Shown: positions 36,201-47,859, counted from the stretch's first letter. The stretch: DNA of 64,000 nt from Cylicocyclus nassatus (GCA_958299035.1 CATQJL010000001.1:30912228-30976227); one strand, 5' to 3'. Made by a program: numbers and translations. Notes: generated by a model from the letters alone, not told the origin.

Positions 36201-36590
36201 TGCATCAAACAGCTCAGAAAGCGCTTATGCATCACCGTTTGATACGTTGGTGTAGAGTGACGTTAAATCAAATGCGCTTGCCATCCGTTTCATGAGCAGA
36301 ATAGAAAGAACGGTGCTATTACGATGCCCTCTTATGTACTGCCGATGCAGCAGCCTTTACCTACATAGGGGAAACTGGTCGGATACTCAGCGTGCGTGTT
36401 AATGAATACTTGGCGAGAGACTGGAAAGCATGGCTAGGGAAACACAGAAGGGTAGATCACGGCGACGACTTTGATATCAGGTGCATCATCCCAGTTATGA
36501 GTCAAGAATTGCTGCTCGCAAAGCGCTTGAAGCGGCACATTCTTCCGCGCGAACCGAAGCTGAACGGAAAGAACGAATAGCTCTTTATCA
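33212..36590 (+). pseudogene. Penelope-like element: reverse transcriptase and GIY-YIG endonuclease
   Basis: One frame from 33486 to 34274 carries K-I-R-P-I-V-S-C-T-N-G, F-D-V-N-S-L-Y-T-N-V, G-L-P-V-G-Q-R-L-A-P-V-L-A-I and C-R-Y-M-D-D-C, all Penelope RT signatures. It is broken by stops at 33771, 33948 and 34062. A thumb-like segment (A-K-S-A-H-P-M-T-V-K-R-A) follows near 34390-34470 in another frame. At 36314-36580 a C-terminal GIY-YIG-type domain reads F-T-Y-I-G-E-T-G-R-I-L-S-V-R-V-N-E-Y-L. Between 34620 and about 36110 the coding signal is lost, partly because of an AT-rich repeat. Upstream, 33212-33496 may be the N-terminal region. In the family the RT copies RNA at nicked DNA ends; this copy is dead. 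Confidence 0.8.
34620..34830. repeat. AT-rich repeat of GAATATCGAATNAATTCGA units
   Basis: The phrases CGAATATCGAATAAATTCGA and CGAATATCGAATGAATTCGA recur with related pieces. The block sits inside the Penelope-like element. Confidence 0.55.
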
Positions 36591-37605
36591 CAAGCGGCTT
36601 GATGCCATTTCTGGCATACTGTCACTCATAGACATTGTCTCCACTACTACTAGAGCTGTCCATTTCAGTCAGCTATAGTCTACCAGTTGAGTTTAGACGT
36701 CGTCGTTGCGCTGTCGGTGGAGATCTTGGCATGCTACTTTTCGTGTAAAGTCTCCGCTTGTTTCTCCTAAGGCGTCGAACTAGACTAGTCAAAAGGAGAG
36801 ATTCGATCATATAGAACAAAAAAATAGTGTAAGACTTTCTTTTAGGCCTGGAGGAAGGCATTATTGCCAAAACGTTAGATCTAATAAATATCTTAACAAA
36901 CCCAAGTGGCTCACAAAAAAGTTCATGAATACAAGACAATGCTCAGGTTTCATGACCGGAGAACATACATAGAATCAGCCATCTATTTTCTAGATGCCCG
37001 GATGCTTAGAAATCGCATGGCCGCCCCGCTTACCCCTGTCGATTCTCAGAGAACTTATTAATAACAGTTACAAATTCAACTTGTAAGCCATTTTCGAGAA
37101 CCTACATATTTCCTTTATTTGGATCTCTTTAACTTCTTTCTCTCCTGTGTAATTTCCCAGTCTCGGCACAACTTCCAAGCGGAATTTGTAAGGTCGTTTC
37201 TTTATTTTGATTCTCTGATTCGTACAACAGATAAGTTGCGACGATACTTGGAGCGATTATTTCCAACTTACACATTCACGTTTCTCGACTAATTGGCGAT
37301 CGACTATGGTATCGTTTTCAATTACGCTGAAATTCTTGTATTTTGCTTGTTTTAGGATGCTCATTCATTTCTAAGGAAGAAAAAGTAAATCTTTTTTAGG
37401 TACTTGCAGTAGTTCTGCCGATTCATTTTTGAAAACTTGGAACTTTCGCTATCTCGACTAATTTGCTTCCTAGTAAATTTACTGGTAAAAGTCTTTCTTT
37501 TTTGATGAGATTGCAATAAATTCTTATTGGACGCCGATGAAAAAGAAGATCATTGAGGTTTTGATTATTTCACTTTGAGTCTTGAAATGCTGATCTGAAA
37601 TTGTA
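36591..37605. other. No gene recognised
   Basis: AT-rich sequence after the GIY-YIG domain. It may include the 3' end of the Penelope-like element. The minus frame at 36939-36673 has no motif. Confidence 0.4.
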
Positions 37606-37888
37606 AAGAATAAAGGATAAAGGATTCTGCGTCTTCAATACCCTCTGGGGGCATGCGCCGAACGCACACACTAACTTCATAGTCGAAGAGGCAATCGTAT
37701 GCGTGCGAGCCGATTACAGTGACTTGCGGGGGCCAGCCGTTTCCAAGTCAGTGCTTTTATCCTCCCAGATTACTCTGGTACCAATATACCGGCCCCGGGG
37801 GGTAGAGGGCTTGGTTGGCCCAGGGGTGGGATCGAACCTGTGTCCGATCTGGTCATAAGGCGCCTCATACCACTACGCCACTCGTCCC
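37606..37888 (-). repeat. tRNA-derived SINE
   Basis: On the minus strand the head reads GGGGACGAGTGGCGTAGTGG, with a perfect Pol III A box (TGGCGTAGTGG). The B box GGTTCGATCCC follows about 40 bases on and differs from consensus at one base. A unique body follows and the 3' tail is CCTTTATCCTTTATTCTTT. Transcription by RNA polymerase III is expected for such elements. Confidence 0.8.
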
Positions 37889-38219
37889 CTGATCGAAATT
37901 GTGGGTACATAAATTTTATGACCTACTTTTTGCAAGTGAGAAATCAATTTTGGCATTTTTCTTGTAAATTTGATTATTCGAGAATTATGTCACCTTGCAG
38001 AAACTGTTAAACAGCACAAATTTCCTTCACTTGTAAAGTGAAGAAATACAAAACTTATAACCTTATAAAACTCATGTGTTGACGAATCAAGATTTTTTTG
38101 CATCTCCAAATTTTCGACGGCCTAACTTTGAACCTTCAAAACTTAAATGTTCTTTTTATTCTATTTTTATCTTTGCAAGAATACAGTAAAGCTCACCAAC
38201 ATAAATTTACAAAGAAGAA

Positions 38220-38965
38220 AACTTCTTCTATCTTATCATAACTTATAATAACGGGCTAAGGATGTTTACGTGACTTTGTGTGTCTGTGTGTGTGTGAGTG
38301 TGTCTGTTACGAAATTCGTAGAGCGGTTTCCAGTGAACCTCCTGGGCTCAAATTTTGCACAGCGCATGCTACCCGCATAGAAGTCCAATACGCAAAAGCA
38401 CGAGCAAATTCGTTGAGTGGATCCCTCAGAAATTGCACGCTTAACGGGTCCACCTGGCTTCTATACCGCAAAATTCGGTCCGTATCACCACTTTTTGCAG
38501 AGTCGTGGATGAGTTTGGTAAGCAAATGTGCAAGCGATAGAGCTTAGTCGGAAAAGTGGTCGAAAGTTCACTACATAACGAAAACGGCGCCAGAAAGAAT
38601 TGGTTGTGTAAATGGTCGATTTGCCAAGGTTCTAGCTAAGCGTTTGAGAAGAATTTCGCACAGAGATATAGCTCACGGTTACTATTACCTCTAATAGCGA
38701 CTATCAAGGCATGACAAATCCGAAAACATATTCAAATTTGCTGTTGTCTTCCTGCGAAAAGTTTCATCCACGCGAAATCACCGATCTCACGTGAAAAAAC
38801 TTCTTAAATGAGTTGTTGTTTACATTCTATTCGTGGTAGTCGGCATAGCGCGGTGAGTTCCAGTGCCACGACTTTACGAGAATGAGTAAGGCACATAGAT
38901 AGTAGAGCCAGTGCGAGCCTCTGCGAAGCAGAGGTGACGCGCTGGTAAAATGATATAGAAACAGA
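38220..38965. mobile_element. Possible non-autonomous Helitron-like repeat
   Basis: The left part contains TCTTATCATAACTTATAATA and GGGCTAAGGATG, then a GTGTGTCTGTG tract. The right part ends with a short hairpin CCTCTGCGAAGCAGAGG. The layout recalls non-autonomous Helitrons, but a CTRR terminus could not be fixed and there is only one copy here. Confidence 0.25.
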
Positions 38966-40077
38966 CCCATTCAGACAGCAAAAAAGTTACAGATTTTAAA
39001 AAATGAAACGACAACTTTTTGGACAACAATACATCGCCAGATAATTACTTAATATACCTTTTCACTATTCATCATCACTCACTTTGGTCAATTATGCTTT
39101 GCCTTTGCCAAACAGTGGTTCGATTCGAGGGCATATTACCATGGACAATCACATTTGGCATTAAACAAAACCTATACCTTTGGTGTTGACTTTTTCGGAC
39201 ACAAGAATGCAAATAGACTTAGACCGATTGTTAAGAAAATCGTCCCTTACGATTTTTTATGCTAAAACAATTTTTTTGAAAAAAGTTCTAAATCGTGGTT
39301 GGGCGCAAGAAAAGTTTGCAGCATAGGAGATCTTATGCAGGGACGACTTAGCATCAGTTTGGTAACAACTCGCCAACTTTTGTTCCTTCAATTTCCAGCC
39401 ATCTAAGTACAACGCCAAGTTTACATATGAATGCTTGATGACGAAAACCAATCTAAGACACAATTTTTTAGTAGTTTGTCCTCAGATCTCACATGGATTA
39501 AATTGCGGGTATATGAAAGTTATTTTGTAAGGCTTACCTTGCTCCGTTATTTAACATGTTCTTACTTTTAGATTAGCACTAGGCGTTAGCGCAAGGGATC
39601 TCCAGCAAGTATGAATCTACCTAGTTGAATGGACCAAAAATTTAGTTCAAGTCTACAAAGTGCGAATCAAAGACAGCGTCCAGGCAAATTTGGACATACT
39701 GGGATCTCAAGTGGAAAGTAATCTTGGGACTATATCCAAAACACTGGTCGAACGGCAGCCCAGATGGTGAATTCACGAAAAATTTTCGCCACTGTACCCC
39801 GTAATCGTATTAACGAACGACTTGCTTCATGTTCGCACGCTTTCATACCGCGGCCCAGAGTCCTCGCGCCAATGTATGCAAGTATGAATGTATGCAGGTC
39901 ATCCGATAATAGATACCTGGGATCTAGTGAAGGCGAATCAGCCGGTATATCATTCGCACTACCTCATGAGCACAGTATCTCGTCAGTTAGGGCCCCAAAA
40001 CAGCCTTCCTCCCAAAATTTTCATAGGTCCAGATTCCTAGGTGGGGTTTCTATCAACACGTTTACATTCACTGGTAA
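38966..40077. other. No gene recognised
   Basis: AT-rich sequence with only short open frames. Confidence 0.4.
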
Positions 40078-40201
40078 CTCAGACAGTCGAAGGGATACCT
40101 CCGGTGGACAAATGGCGCGAGTCTGCCATTTCGCGCTCCAGAGCGCGAAGTGGCAGACTCGCGCCATTTGCCCTCCGGAGGTATCCCTTCGACTGTCTGA
40201 G
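40078..40201. repeat. Near-perfect 124-bp hairpin
   Basis: CTCAGACAGTCGAAGGGATA at 40078 pairs with its exact complement ending at 40201. The arms are about 59 bases with only a few mismatches around a ten-base centre, GCTCCAGAGC. It may be a MITE or a palindromic insertion. A 151-codon open frame runs through it and is treated as chance. Confidence 0.8.
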
Positions 40202-40544
40202 AATATAAGCCACAGATGAGTACTATTTTACACCATCTGAGAGTTAGAGTTTATTAGAATTTCGTTAGCCTTGGCAAACCTGTTGAAAATCCATATGTTA
40301 AAATATTGCTTCATCTGTCAGATTATATTGGTTTAGACCGCAGTTTGAATGTATCGAGCGCTTAATTGGATTAAGTTACACGAGCGCATCTAAGACTTCG
40401 ATAATCAAACTTTATTTTAGAAAACAATCAACAAAACAACACGGATAGAACAAAAAGGAGAATGATGTCACTAAATTAGATCAAACTACAAATACTCAGA
40501 TAATTGCCGAGGCAAGCGATCTGCAAACTCAAGCTTTTTTGCAG

Positions 40545-41055
40545 GCCGTCAGCAGGATTTTGGGGCGTGGCCAAACCTTCAGTGGGGAAATACTTCCTTT
40601 ACTGTCGCATGTTCTGCCAGCGGGAAGCAATACAGAGTGCAAGCGCTCGTCAAATGATTTCTTTCAGCAAACGCTGGCTATTCCAGCGAGCGCTCGAACT
40701 ATTTTGACGCACTTTCGGGCATACGCTGAGCAAAGGTAAGACCCTATATGGCAGACGCGTCATCGATGGTTTAACTGCCCAAGTTTGGAATACTTTCTTC
40801 CAGAGGAAGGTACCCGTACGCTGTGCGTTCCTTCACAAAGGAACATGCGGTCATCAAAAGTTCTTCTGCATATTCTCGCGCCTCTGCATCGCCACTAATC
40901 CATGAAAAGCCGCAATTGTTCTTCAAGCGTTCTTCAAAAATTGTCCAACATTCTTTTAAAAATCTGCAAGCGGACCGCAAGAAATCAGCGGACTATCCGG
41001 TGCCCGCTTGCCCAGAAATCACATGGTTGCCTACCCTCGGCATTATCAAGTAGGA
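40545..41055 (+). CDS. Candidate two-exon gene fragment, unknown function
   Basis: Exon a (40545-40735) follows the acceptor CTTTTTTGCAG and ends CAAAG before donor GTAAGA. A 66-bp intron ends TTTCTTCCAG, and exon b (40802-41055) continues in frame to TAG. The junction forms an arginine codon, and both exons are open throughout (about 148 residues). The protein is basic and serine-rich (for example F-F-K-R-S-S-K-I-V-Q-H-S-F-K-N-L) with no known domain or start codon. The minus strand of exon b is also open (40980-40771) and reads E/L-rich, so the coding strand is not settled. Confidence 0.3.
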
Positions 41056-41578
41056 GTATACGATCAAGAGAAAGCGCAAATATATGAATGAGACGATGTT
41101 AAGGCAGATATTAAGCGAAAGTCATACGCAATTAACACTGACTCTGCACTATTAGCCATTTGTACGCATAAGACCACATCTCAAACCACAGCTGACATTC
41201 TAATGACGGCTAAAGTAGCATGAGAAAGTCACAACTGTTGTGCACATCTGCGCATTCCACCGGCGGGAACACTATGAACCGTCAAGTTCGTATACTCAGG
41301 CCTCTCCAACGAGATCGTAACGGGCTAGTTGGCCGTGGCTGTGCTGCAGCTATAGCTGCAATCTCTGGTGATGGATAGAGATCTCTATGTCGCCGGATGT
41401 AGGAGGGTCTCGTCTGATTACCTCTCTGTTACTAATGATTTTACATCATCTTGATTTTGACAGCGGTAACTTGCAGCCTTCCTAAACATCACAAGTAATG
41501 TCCCGCGCATATTCTCATGCTTCACACACCAGCGGCTGCTCCTGATGCGCTTTCATAATGGCTCGCCTCCCATCTATC
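41056..41578. other. No gene recognised
   Basis: Non-coding sequence with a small palindrome GCTGCAGCTATAGCTGCA near 41341. Confidence 0.4.
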
Positions 41579-41726
41579 TTTGATTCAACTGGTTTAGCTC
41601 CGTCAGGGCAGGCCGCTCGCGCCCGCGACGCACTGCGTTTCCAGCGCGCGAGTGCTCTCTGATCATTACCTAGCCTTAATTAGGTCACGAAGCCCGCCCT
41701 TGCCGAAGCTCAGCCAGTTGATTCAA
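41579..41726. mobile_element. MITE, copy 2 of the 31432 family
   Basis: Ends TTTGATTCAACTGGTTTAGC and inverted AGTTGATTCAA match the copy at 31432, with the same CG-rich centre and GACCTAATTAAGGCTAGG in reverse orientation. Confidence 0.7.
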
Positions 41727-42643
41727 TTGTCTATGAAGATCGACTAACGCGTGCGCAAGTGGTGTGCTCAGTGATGAAAGGGTGATTGTAAAAGGTGATA
41801 TGCTCCTTGGTTGGTTTGAAATACCATTGAAGTTGTTGCTACGCTGCAATAAACCGTGCTCGTTTGCAATAAACCTTAGTCCTACCGACTGCTTCCTACA
41901 GACGTACGGTAACCACACTGAAACGGCTGGATTCGTAGTGGAGCGCGGCGATCAAGTGGAGCGCCTTATTGGCATGCAACTTGGTTTTGGATCACTTGCA
42001 TTATAAGAAATCGCGTTTGATGATAAGAATGACCCGAAAAGATTTTGTTTCTCTCTTTGACTCTAGTGCTTCTTTTTTGAAAATCCGCTTGGGTTGAATG
42101 CACATACGTTACTTTAGTTATAATTTCCGTTGTGGCAGGTCCTCCCAATCATTTTGAAGACAGCGTCCACCTTACGTTGAAGGCCTTGAGCAAGGGCCGC
42201 CTATCAAGCCAATGCCCAAGTTGCGGCGCAAAATGTCACTTCGGAAGCGAGAAAATTGCTCCGCAATAACGAAGACCCACGAGGACCCCAAACGGCACCG
42301 CCCTCCCCACCTATGCCTGCCCATCATTGTTCCGGGAAGCCGGCCCGCGGGTTCTCCGGAACGGGGATTGTTGAGGTTTTTTTGGATTCTCGACTCATTT
42401 TCGGATTTCGGAATAAGGGGCAAGAAAAGGCCCCGGGACAGGGCCCGGCACGAGCCCGTTTTTAGGGTGTCAAAAAACGAAGTCTTTCCTGACTTGCGAA
42501 AGCTTTACGAATTCCCCTTCGACCTATCTACTGAAGAGAGGATGGAAACAAGAGAGTTCTACTAGCCTGAAAAAAATACCAGATTAGAGCTGAATTTTGC
42601 GCATGCACAAGAGTTTGGCAGTGGAGCGCGGTATTTTACAGAG

Positions 42644-44225
42644 GAGGGACGAAACTTAGGAACCCGAGCCTAATTGGCTCGATTCGGGGAGTGCCTGCAG
42701 GTTACAGTCATGCTCGCTTTTCCGATTACTCACCAGGACATAGCAATAATCTAAGCCCCGCCCCCTGAGAGCCTGTTTGGAACCTAGTCAAAGAATGCTG
42801 AAAATCTCAATTGAATTTCAGGGCTGGCTCTAAGCCAAAAACCCGTAAAGTGGTCGTAAGAAGTGAAGCTAGGTTTAACCGAAAGAGGAAAACCGTGCCG
42901 TTATTATAACGTCTCTAATGATTGGAACCGATGGAACACAACAGTAACTTGGTTCAAAACTTTATTTAAGTGTGTTTACTGAAAAATTATCTTAAAAATT
43001 TCAAAAAAAATTCATTTGAGTGCTAAATCCGGGCAAAAGACTAGAATATTATTCGAGAAATGACAGTTCAAAAACTTCTCAAGATTGATAGTTATTTAAA
43101 GCTGAGATCTAGGCGAAAGACTAGAAAATCAATTGCGAAACGACAGTTTATAAACCTTCAAAAATAAAAGTTTGTTTGTGTGCGGAAGTCTGGGCAAAAA
43201 ACTAGAATATCAAGAAAAGACAAATCAAGAACTTCTAAAAAATAATAGTTTTTTGAGTGCTGAATTTCGAGCAAAACACATCAAGTAATGCCACACAGTA
43301 GTTAAATCTACCACAACTGCTATCATTTTGATCAAATCACCTGAGGCTCCCAATTTAGTACAGGAACAGGACTGGGGTCTACCGATGAATAAGATTTTTG
43401 CAGCAGATGCTGCAGATGGGAATAAAAATAATCGTCATAAGATTTGGGAAGTTGAGATATCGGTAGTAACGATAAATGGTTTTACCCTTTATGCTACTAA
43501 TTATAAGGGAAATTTCGCCTCAAATTGTTATTGCAAGCTTTCCTTGCGTAGGTGGAGGTCATTGCTTCCAGTATATTAGCAGGATGTTCTTCGCACATCA
43601 GAATCGCTGTCATTGACAGACTTAGCAACATCATTAGTAAAGTTTTTGAACTGTCGTTTCTTGATATTCTAGTCTTTTTATCAGACTTCCCCACACAAAC
43701 AATCTTTTATTTTTGAAAATTTTATAAACTGTCGTTTCGCGATTGATCTTTTAGTCTTTCGTCTGAATTTCAGCATTCAAAAAACTATTGATCTTGGGAA
43801 GTTTTTGAACTGTTATTTCTCTAATGTTATTCTAGTCTTTTGCTAGAATTTGGAACTCAAATAAATTCTTTTAAAACTTGACGGTTTTTTGAATAATTTC
43901 TCAGTATTTGACACTTAAATGAAGTTTTGAACCAAGAAAATGTTGTGTTCAATCAGTTTAAATCAGTAGATACTTTATGATGATGGTTCGTTTGAGCCTA
44001 ATTTCACCTTCGTACGATCACTTTGAAGGCTTTTGGCTTAGAGCCAACCCTGAAATTCAATTGAGATTTTTAGCATTCCTTGGCTAGGTTCCAAACAGGC
44101 TCTCATAGGAGTGGGCCTTAGGTTGTTGCTATGTCATAGTGAGTAATCAAAGACAGCGAACAAGACTGTAACCTGCAGGCACTCCGCGAATCGAGCTATT
44201 TAGGCTCGGGTTCCTAAGTTCCCTC
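42644..44225. mobile_element. Foldback element with subrepeat arms (unit 1)
   Basis: The ends GAGGGACGAAACTTAGGAAC and inverted GGTTCCTAAGTTCCCTC close a 1.58-kb inverted repeat. GTGCCTGCAGGTTACAGTC, AACCTAGTCAAAGAATGCTG and AATCTCAATTGAATTTCAGG in the left arm are answered in the right arm. The inner arms hold subrepeats (GGGCAAAAGACTAGAAT...GACAGTT...AAC) near 43028, 43090 and 43189, mirrored at 43640-43900. It is non-autonomous and coding-free. Confidence 0.8.
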
Positions 44226-44343
44226 ACCCTTACAGAGCGATTCATGAAGAAATTAAGGCAAAAACAAAGTAATGGCAATGATATGAAAATGTCTTCATGC
44301 CTAAAGATAGATATTTGTGAATCCGTCCATGATAGAAACATCC

Positions 44344-44452
44344 AAAACTTATGTGAAGTGACGAAAATATATGCTCCAGACGATCTCAGATCGTCCGGTG
44401 GCCGTCTGGAGACGATCTAATTCTGGAAAAGATATCACTTCACATAAGTTTT
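44344..44452. repeat. Hairpin MITE (~109 bp); copy at 47147-47255
   Basis: AAAACTTATGTGAAGTGA pairs with TCACTTCACATAAGTTTT. The centre contains CCAGACGATCTCAGATCGTC and its partner GTCTGGAGACGATC. Confidence 0.75.
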
Positions 44453-44596
44453 CAAACCTTTTTAATTAGTTCTTTTGCAAATAATTTTCTATATAAACAG
44501 TTCAGTTTTGGTGTCATATGATTCTGTGTGCGCTGTGAACAAGCAATTTGTTTATTTTAGCATTGCTTTCAAATCGCGCGTACTTTCCGCCATAGG

Positions 44597-44832
44597 CCTA
44601 AGGCATACCTCGCGCGATTCCAGTCGCTGCGCGATCTGACACTGCAGCGACTCTTCATATCCGGTCGTAAGGGCGCTTTGCATAGGCCACACTTAATGAT
44701 TTTGCTATAACTTAGGAAGGCTTTGCGCCTATGCATTTAAGATCCGCGCACGGTTGATTTGTAGAATTCTGGCAAACTGCCAAGTCGCATGGATGTAGCG
44801 ATTTGACGAAATCGCGCGAGGTATGCCTAAGG
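44597..44832. repeat. Inverted-repeat element (~236 bp); copy at 47400-47635
   Basis: CCTAAGGCATACCTCGCGCG and CGCGCGAGGTATGCCTAAGG form the ends around a centre with TCGCTGCGCGATC. Confidence 0.7.
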
Positions 44833-45003
44833 ACATATACGATAAAGCATGTCAATCGCGTGTTAACCTGTCCGAAAAGCTTGTAATCGACTAAGTGGCG
44901 CTTATTCTTGGTGCTCGGCCCCGACTTGTCAAAAACGATATCTCCTTTGATTTTTGCTCCAAAAACGAAGTCCAGCCTGCTTCCAGACGATCTGTGCCGA
45001 GCC

Positions 45004-47806
45004 CTATCAAGCCAATGCCCAAGTTGCGGCGCAAAATGTCACTTCGGAAGCGAGAAAATTGCTCCGCAATAACGAAGACCCACGAGGACCCCAAACGGCA
45101 CCGCCCTCCCCACCTATGCCTGCCCATCATTGTTCCGGGAAGCCGGCCCGCGGGTTCTCCGGAACGGGGATTGTTGAGGTTTTTTTGGATTCTCGACTCA
45201 TTTTCGGATTTCGGAATAAGGGGCAAGAAAAGGCCCCGGGACAGGGCCCGGCACGAGCCCGTTTTTAGGGTGTCAAAAAACGAAGTCTTTCCTGACTTGC
45301 GAAAGCTTTACGAATTCCCCTTCGACCTATCTACTGAAGAGAGGATGGAAACAAGAGAGTTCTACTAGCCTGAAAAAAATACCAGATTAGAGCTGAATTT
45401 TGCGCATGCACAAGAGTTTGGCAGTGGAGCGCGGTATTTTACAGAGGAGGGACGAAACTTAGGAACCCGAGCCTAATTGGCTCGATTCGGGGAGTGCCTG
45501 CAGGTTACAGTCATGCTCGCTTTTCCGATTACTCACCAGGACATAGCAATAATCTAAGCCCCGCCCCCTGAGAGCCTGTTTGGAACCTAGTCAAAGAATG
45601 CTGAAAATCTCAATTGAATTTCAGGGCTGGCTCTAAGCCAAAAACCCGTAAAGTGGTCGTAAGAAGTGAAGCTAGGTTTAACCGAAAGAGGAAAACCGTG
45701 CCGTTATTATAACGTCTCTAATGATTGGAACCGATGGAACACAACAGTAACTTGGTTCAAAACTTTATTTAAGTGTGTTTACTGAAAAATTATCTTAAAA
45801 ATTTCAAAAAAAATTCATTTGAGTGCTAAATCCGGGCAAAAGACTAGAATATTATTCGAGAAATGACAGTTCAAAAACTTCTCAAGATTGATAGTTATTT
45901 AAAGCTGAGATCTAGGCGAAAGACTAGAAAATCAATTGCGAAACGACAGTTTATAAACCTTCAAAAATAAAAGTTTGTTTGTGTGCGGAAGTCTGGGCAA
46001 AAAACTAGAATATCAAGAAAAGACAAATCAAGAACTTCTAAAAAATAATAGTTTTTTGAGTGCTGAATTTCGAGCAAAACACATCAAGTAATGCCACACA
46101 GTAGTTAAATCTACCACAACTGCTATCATTTTGATCAAATCACCTGAGGCTCCCAATTTAGTACAGGAACAGGACTGGGGTCTACCGATGAATAAGATTT
46201 TTGCAGCAGATGCTGCAGATGGGAATAAAAATAATCGTCATAAGATTTGGGAAGTTGAGATATCGGTAGTAACGATAAATGGTTTTACCCTTTATGCTAC
46301 TAATTATAAGGGAAATTTCGCCTCAAATTGTTATTGCAAGCTTTCCTTGCGTAGGTGGAGGTCATTGCTTCCAGTATATTAGCAGGATGTTCTTCGCACA
46401 TCAGAATCGCTGTCATTGACAGACTTAGCAACATCATTAGTAAAGTTTTTGAACTGTCGTTTCTTGATATTCTAGTCTTTTTATCAGACTTCCCCACACA
46501 AACAATCTTTTATTTTTGAAAATTTTATAAACTGTCGTTTCGCGATTGATCTTTTAGTCTTTCGTCTGAATTTCAGCATTCAAAAAACTATTGATCTTGG
46601 GAAGTTTTTGAACTGTTATTTCTCTAATGTTATTCTAGTCTTTTGCTAGAATTTGGAACTCAAATAAATTCTTTTAAAACTTGACGGTTTTTTGAATAAT
46701 TTCTCAGTATTTGACACTTAAATGAAGTTTTGAACCAAGAAAATGTTGTGTTCAATCAGTTTAAATCAGTAGATACTTTATGATGATGGTTCGTTTGAGC
46801 CTAATTTCACCTTCGTACGATCACTTTGAAGGCTTTTGGCTTAGAGCCAACCCTGAAATTCAATTGAGATTTTTAGCATTCCTTGGCTAGGTTCCAAACA
46901 GGCTCTCATAGGAGTGGGCCTTAGGTTGTTGCTATGTCATAGTGAGTAATCAAAGACAGCGAACAAGACTGTAACCTGCAGGCACTCCGCGAATCGAGCT
47001 ATTTAGGCTCGGGTTCCTAAGTTCCCTCACCCTTACAGAGCGATTCATGAAGAAATTAAGGCAAAAACAAAGTAATGGCAATGATATGAAAATGTCTTCA
47101 TGCCTAAAGATAGATATTTGTGAATCCGTCCATGATAGAAACATCCAAAACTTATGTGAAGTGACGAAAATATATGCTCCAGACGATCTCAGATCGTCCG
47201 GTGGCCGTCTGGAGACGATCTAATTCTGGAAAAGATATCACTTCACATAAGTTTTCAAACCTTTTTAATTAGTTCTTTTGCAAATAATTTTCTATATAAA
47301 CAGTTCAGTTTTGGTGTCATATGATTCTGTGTGCGCTGTGAACAAGCAATTTGTTTATTTTAGCATTGCTTTCAAATCGCGCGTACTTTCCGCCATAGGC
47401 CTAAGGCATACCTCGCGCGATTCCAGTCGCTGCGCGATCTGACACTGCAGCGACTCTTCATATCCGGTCGTAAGGGCGCTTTGCATAGGCCACACTTAAT
47501 GATTTTGCTATAACTTAGGAAGGCTTTGCGCCTATGCATTTAAGATCCGCGCACGGTTGATTTGTAGAATTCTGGCAAACTGCCAAGTCGCATGGATGTA
47601 GCGATTTGACGAAATCGCGCGAGGTATGCCTAAGGACATATACGATAAAGCATGTCAATCGCGTGTTAACCTGTCCGAAAAGCTTGTAATCGACTAAGTG
47701 GCGCTTATTCTTGGTGCTCGGCCCCGACTTGTCAAAAACGATATCTCCTTTGATTTTTGCTCCAAAAACGAAGTCCAGCCTGCTTCCAGACGATCTGTGC
47801 CGAGCC
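45004..47806. repeat. Tandem duplication, unit 2 (2,803 bp)
   Basis: A same-orientation copy of 42201-45003. Identical landmarks are the open frames at 46131, 46300 and 46950, which sit exactly 2,803 bases after those at 43328, 43497 and 44147. Confidence 0.95.
45447..47028. mobile_element. Foldback element with subrepeat arms (unit 2)
   Basis: The copy of the 42644-44225 element carried by the second tandem unit. Confidence 0.8.
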
Positions 47807-47859
47807 CTGCTCCGGCACGATCAAAACATGGAAGTCGAGAATCTGAGTAAATGGTGGCT

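Larger units (their letters stand above)
42201..45003. repeat. Tandem duplication, unit 1 (2,803 bp)
   Basis: The sequence from CTATCAAGCCAATGCCCAAG to CTGTGCCGAGCC is repeated immediately at 45004-47806 with a constant offset of 2,803 bases. I noticed no mismatch. The right end joins directly to the start of unit 2 (GAGCCCTATCAAGCC), while after unit 2 the sequence diverges (GAGCCCTGCTCC). The unit holds a foldback element and two smaller hairpins but no recognisable gene. Confidence 0.95.

Noticed and set aside
37820..37890. A genuine tRNA gene
   Set aside because: The A and B boxes are good, but the acceptor stem does not pair cleanly and the sequence continues into a body and tail shared with 24.5 kb, so it is a SINE head.
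39764..40219. A 151-codon plus-strand open frame
   Set aside because: Its end passes through both arms of the 124-bp hairpin, and no start context or domain is seen.
44895..45368. A 157-codon open frame spanning the tandem duplication junction
   Set aside because: It exists only because of the junction; most of it is repeated at 42212-42565 and shows no motif.
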